Shown here one piece after another: positions 32,019 through 35,037 of a DNA stretch of 35,037 nucleotides. Every line of letters starts with the position of its first letter. Positions within the stretch are counted from its first letter, which is position 1. The notes under the pieces were generated by a model. It did no database searches. It saw only the letters and a program-made list of their open reading frames with translations, and was not told the DNA's origin. Origin of the DNA: an uncultured Bacteroidaceae bacterium (GTDB lineage Bacteria > Bacteroidota > Bacteroidia > Bacteroidales > Bacteroidaceae); assembly GCA_905235305.1 (NCBI GenBank), contig CAJOLC010000021.1, forward strand, positions 1 through 35,037, given 5' to 3'. The position numbers and the translations under genes were made by a program.

Positions 32019-33329
32019 TTACTTGATTGTCTTTCTGCCATTGATGATGTTTACGCCTCGCTGCGCTTTGGTGAGTCTTTGACCGGCGAGGTTAACTATC
32101 GTCGAGCCTTGCTTGTAGATGGATTCCTCGCCTTGTTCTTCAGCGATGCCCTCGATGCCGGTCGGGTTGGGCTCTATTACGATGGAGCACACTTTGTCCA
32201 AGTATGTGTTGGAGAGTGCCTTAGGCGTAGTCCTGTAACGCACGTACGAGCCTTTGCAATCGTTCCTTAGATAGAGCTTGATTTGGTAGGATTCATCCAC
32301 GAGTTCCAGTGATGCGATGTCGTTTGCGGCAATGCCATGGACGGCAAGGTCGGCCTGATGGTAGGTGCCTGGCGCGAGGCCGACGCAGTAGCCGCCGTAG
32401 TTCTTCTCGCTGTAGAAGCGTGCTACAACCTCGCTTTCGGGCACTGTGACGGCTCCGTATGTGCGGTTGATGGCAGCTGCCCATGCGTTCAGGTTCCACG
32501 ATTCGTCGTTATACACCCAGACGAATCCGCCGCTTGCCACGCCGTCATCTCGCCATTTCTCGAACTGTGCTGTATTCTTTTCCAGACTCCAGTCGTTGGA
32601 GTAGTACATCAGTCCGGCGTGTCGGGTCTGTACGCCAGGGAAGTTCCAGCTTCCTACGATGTTCACGTTGCCAGCGCCACCGTCGTAGCATTGCACCATA
32701 ATACGGTCGACGGCCTTTAAGCGCGACTTGCGAATCTCCGAGCATAGCGATGTCCAGAAGCTCATGTATGTGTAGGGAGCAAGCGTGGTCTTGTATCCGA
32801 GGTCGTACATCATGACGTGGAACTTGGCAGCCGTAGTGACGTCATAGCAATGCTCGTCGTCGTTGTTGACCGCATCTATCTCGGGCACAGCCTCGATGAG
32901 TGCCTTGAAGTTTTGGTAGAGCATGGTGTTGCGCCCCGTGCCTTTCGAGTTGATGAGGTCTCGTATGTGGTCGTACGAGTCGTTCCCCCATCCTCCGATG
33001 CAGATTTCTATGCGCGTGATGCCCGTTGGAGCAGTCTTGAGGTTGCGGACATCTTCCTGATAGTATGGCTGTGTTTGGTTAAAGACATACTTGCCATTCT
33101 TGCAGATAGTCTCGCCGTCGGTCTTGAGCGTGCCGTCGGCATCCACATGGACATTGAAGAGAATGGCATAGGTGAAGCCTGAGTTGCGCAGTGTAGTGAT
33201 AGTGCCAGGGCGCTGGCGACGGATATGACCACCTACATAGACGCCCGATACCTCTTTCGGCTGAGTTTGTGCAAACGCATCGGTGAACATCACCGACAGT
33301 GTAATAATAAGGAATACAACCTTCTTCAT
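32019..33329 (-). CDS. GH18-like barrel with crystallin-like domain, secreted
   Basis: The signal peptide MKKVVFLIITLSVMFTDAFA precedes a TIM-barrel-like domain with GVYVGGHIRRQRPGTITTLR, RIEICIGGWGNDSYDHIRDL, the acidic strand end EIDAVNNDDEHCYD (D157, D158, E159), LGYKTTLAPYTYMSFW and DRIMVQCYDGGAGN. This layout recalls GH18 (the DxxDxDxE strand), with NNDDE where the family usually has a DxDxE-type motif, so hydrolysis of beta-GlcNAc-type glycans is plausible but not certain. Residues about 300-385 look like a beta/gamma-crystallin domain (ARFYSEKNYGGYCVGLAPGT, IKLYLRNDCKGSYVRYRT). It ends in the shared tail (VNLAGQRL...GVNIINGRKTIK). It is the first gene of a unit with the CotH-like protein. 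Confidence 0.8.
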   Translation of the reverse strand: MKKVVFLIITLSVMFTDAFAQTQPKEVSGVYVGGHIRRQRPGTITTLRNSGFTYAILFNVHVDADGTLKTDGETICKNGKYVFNQTQPYYQEDVRNLKTAPTGITRIEICIGGWGNDSYDHIRDLINSKGTGRNTMLYQNFKALIEAVPEIDAVNNDDEHCYDVTTAAKFHVMMYDLGYKTTLAPYTYMSFWTSLCSEIRKSRLKAVDRIMVQCYDGGAGNVNIVGSWNFPGVQTRHAGLMYYSNDWSLEKNTAQFEKWRDDGVASGGFVWVYNDESWNLNAWAAAINRTYGAVTVPESEVVARFYSEKNYGGYCVGLAPGTYHQADLAVHGIAANDIASLELVDESYQIKLYLRNDCKGSYVRYRTTPKALSNTYLDKVCSIVIEPNPTGIEGIAEEQGEESIYKQGSTIVNLAGQRLTKAQRGVNIINGRKTIK

Positions 33330-33346
33330 AATATCAAATTAGTGCG

Positions 33347-33376
33347 CAAATATAGTATTATTTTTGCATTCGGCAA
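33347..33376 (-). promoter_or_regulatory. Promoter of the GH18-like/CotH-like unit
   Basis: Minus strand TTG (33376-33374), 19 nt, then TATATTTG (33354-33347), 17 nt before the ATG. Confidence 0.7.
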
Positions 33377-33443
33377 TGAATTTGGGATATTTATTTTTGC
33401 CTTTTGTCTGTATGGGACATGCTCTGGATTATATTATACAATG

Positions 33444-33462
33444 AAAAAATCTTTACAAAATC
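33444..33462 (-). repeat. Core of dispersed element (minus orientation)
   Basis: AAAAAATCTTTACAAAATC is the reverse complement of the opening block of the 195-bp elements at 13038 and 24213. The rest of the element is not recognisable here. Confidence 0.6.
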
Positions 33463-33783
33463 AATCGACGAACAAGCCTTCGTGAGCCGACTCAATGTAG
33501 GTCGTCGTCAAACGCATTACGTTGGATTTGCCAATGAAATATACTGCATGGACAAATCCTTCCTATTGAGTTGGCTGACATCCTATGCTGAAATTCTTCT
33601 TTTTCTATGATTGATTTACCATACCATTATGGTTCATGTGTACTTTCTTTGCATTGCGCTTAAAAAAGCCTCTCTGTAACCAGTTGATTATCAAGTAGGA
33701 TTCGATTTGAGCCATTTTCCTGCGTTTTGTGGACAAAAGTGCCGGAGAACTAAAAAAATGCCGCCAGAAGACGCTCTTCAGGG

Positions 33784-33801
33784 AAAAATCTTTACAAAAT
33801 C
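33784..33801 (-). repeat. Core of dispersed element, second minus-strand copy
   Basis: AAAAATCTTTACAAAATC again. Read on the minus strand it begins GATTTTGTAAAGATTTTTCC and about 130 bp later reaches TTTTTTAAGCGC, suggesting a highly diverged longer copy. Apart from these two cores and the promoters, the 565-bp divergent gap (33330-33894) shows no gene. Confidence 0.6.
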
Positions 33802-33838
33802 AGTGTGTTGAAGAGGTTCGAGTAGATTTGTGCAGGAA

Positions 33839-33870
33839 TTTGTATTATATCGTAAAAAGTCGTACCTTTG
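33839..33870 (+). promoter_or_regulatory. Promoter of the M16 peptidase gene
   Basis: TTTG (33839-33842), 20 nt, TACCTTTG (33863-33870), 24 nt before the ATG: a consensus Bacteroidetes promoter. Confidence 0.8.
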
Positions 33871-33894
33871 CCGGCAAATTAAATATTATGAGGT

Positions 33895-35037
33895 ATGAAA
33901 CGAATTAATCTTGTATTTTTTCTCTTGTCGGCTATTGTATTTGGATTGGTGTCCTGCAATGGTCGTGACTACGAAACAGTGAAGGGCGACCCGATGCAGA
34001 CGCGCATCTATACCCTCGACAATGGGCTGAAAGTCTATCTCTCCGTCAACCACGACGAGCCACGCATCCAGACATACATCGCCGTGAGGACGGGTTCGAA
34101 GAACGACCCGGCCGAGACGACAGGCCTGGCACACTACCTGGAGCACCTCATGTTCAAGGGCACCAGCCAGTTCGGTACTACCGACCCCGAGGCAGAAGCC
34201 CCATTGCTTGCCGACATTGAACGCCGCTACGAGGAGTATCGCACCATTACGGACGAGGCACTCCGTCGGCAAAAGTACCACGAGATTGACAGCGTCTCGC
34301 AGCTTGCTGCCAAGTACTTCATCCCCAATGAGTACGACAAGCTGATGGCTGCCATTGGTGCCGAAGGGACCAACGCCTTCACCTCCAACGACGTGACCTG
34401 CTATACGGAGGACATCCCCTCCAACGAAGTAGAGAACTGGGCAAAGATACAGGCCGACCGATTCCAGAATATGGTCATCCGCGGCTTCCATACCGAGCTG
34501 GAGGCCGTATATGAGGAATACAACATCGGCCTCTCGAACGACGGCAACAAGGAGTTTGATGCATTGCTCGCGAAACTCTTCCCGGGTCATCCCTACGGTA
34601 CGCAAACAACCATCGGCACACAGCAGCACCTGAAGAACCCCTCCATTACTAACATCAAGAACTACTTTGCTAAGTGGTACGTCCCCAATAATGTTGCCAT
34701 CTGCATGGCAGGCGACTTCGACCCCGACAAAGTAATTGCTACGCTGAAGCAATACTTCGGAGAATGGCAGCCCGGCGAGGATGTCAGCCAGCCCTCCTTC
34801 CCTGAACTTACAGCTCTGACGGAGCCTACCGACACCACTGTCATAGGCCAGGAAGCAGAGAATGTGTGGGTCGGATGGCGCAGCGAGAAGGCTTCCTCCT
34901 TGCAGAACGACACCCTGGCTCTCGTCGATGCCATCCTCTCCAACGGCAAGGCCGGCCTCCTCGACCTTGACCTCAACCAGGAGATGAAGGTCATGGAAGC
35001 CGAATCGTTCGTGGAACCGATGCTCGACTACGGCTTC
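33895..35037 (+). CDS. M16 family zinc metallopeptidase, lipoprotein (partial)
   Basis: The gene runs off the window end after 381 codons, with no stop. The start gives MKRINLVFFLLSAIVFGLVSC, a signal peptide with lipobox LVSC and acylated C21, so the protein is anchored in a membrane facing the periplasm or the surface. The M16 inverted zinc motif HxxEH is present as H80-Y-L-E83-H84 in GLAHYLEHLMFKGT, and the distal glutamate region is TELEAVYEEYN. Typical context motifs include EGTNAFTSNDVTCYTEDIPS and GHPYGTQTTIGTQQHLKNPS. Complete relatives are often about 900 residues with a second, inactive M16 half, which would lie beyond the window. An upstream ATG at 33888 stops after six codons and was not used. 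Likely role is degradation of peptides in the envelope. Confidence 0.93.
   Translation, partial: MKRINLVFFLLSAIVFGLVSCNGRDYETVKGDPMQTRIYTLDNGLKVYLSVNHDEPRIQTYIAVRTGSKNDPAETTGLAHYLEHLMFKGTSQFGTTDPEAEAPLLADIERRYEEYRTITDEALRRQKYHEIDSVSQLAAKYFIPNEYDKLMAAIGAEGTNAFTSNDVTCYTEDIPSNEVENWAKIQADRFQNMVIRGFHTELEAVYEEYNIGLSNDGNKEFDALLAKLFPGHPYGTQTTIGTQQHLKNPSITNIKNYFAKWYVPNNVAICMAGDFDPDKVIATLKQYFGEWQPGEDVSQPSFPELTALTEPTDTTVIGQEAENVWVGWRSEKASSLQNDTLALVDAILSNGKAGLLDLDLNQEMKVMEAESFVEPMLDYGF

Noticed and set aside
787..33329. Polysaccharide utilisation locus
   Set aside because: Several glycosidases are present, but no SusC/SusD pair, hybrid two-component system or ECF regulator lies in the window, and each enzyme has its own promoter. 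It is a secretome cluster rather than a standard PUL.

Overview
The window looks like chromosome from a gut- or rumen-type member of the Bacteroidales, most like Prevotella and relatives. Several features point there. Many genes are preceded by the Bacteroidetes sigma-factor promoter (TAnnTTTG, with TTTG or TTG about 19-20 nt upstream) and lack a Shine-Dalgarno sequence. The tRNA gene does not encode its CCA end. There is an IS982-family remnant of the Bacteroides type and a dense set of secreted carbohydrate-active enzymes (GH92, GH43, GH95, a GH18-like barrel). Several secreted proteins also end in a tail of the form YNLAGQRV...GI.I.NGKK..K.

Layout. 1-682: an internally deleted IS982-type element with 12-bp terminal inverted repeats. 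787-3027 (+): GH92 alpha-mannosidase-like enzyme. 5907-3055 (-): a likely operon of alkaline phosphatase, GH43 glycosidase and a small coiled-coil ORF that continues in the GH43 frame after a TAG stop. A Bacteroidetes-type GC-rich repeat occurs three times here and even encodes part of the GH43 signal peptide. 8969-6353 (-): a 795-aa multidomain secreted protein and a 50-aa MKKTYIKP-type peptide. 9549-12997 (+): a secreted CotH-kinase protein split by a -1 frameshift. 13658-18129 (+): a giant secreted protein with two F5/8C-like domains, also split by a -1 frameshift. 18152-18860: strong terminators, a 22-bp tandem repeat and a CAU-anticodon tRNA. 18991-20046 (+): aroB, the only ordinary cytoplasmic housekeeping protein. 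20195-24166 (+): a GH95 protein directly abutting a small secreted protein gene. 27381-24565 (-): SGNH esterase with two LamG-like domains. 33329-27614 (-): a GH18-like/crystallin protein and a 1466-aa CotH-like/lamin-tail protein in one transcription unit. 33895-end (+): an M16 peptidase lipoprotein, cut by the window edge.

How the parts fit. Apart from aroB, the tRNA, the transposase remnant and the two smallest ORFs, every protein here starts with a signal peptide or lipobox. Seven of them share a C-terminal tail, and several share adjoining modules (a GYATxYLPF/IPAGTGVVLKG-type module, a 'WNGPF...WAFxGNPY' module, and trefoil-like N-termini). I read the region as a secretome island for degrading or binding host or plant glycans, probably exported by a common route such as type IX secretion. 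That route is an inference: no secretion-machinery gene and no SusC/SusD pair lies in the window. The CotH-like kinase folds raise the possibility of extracytoplasmic protein phosphorylation, which is also unproven.
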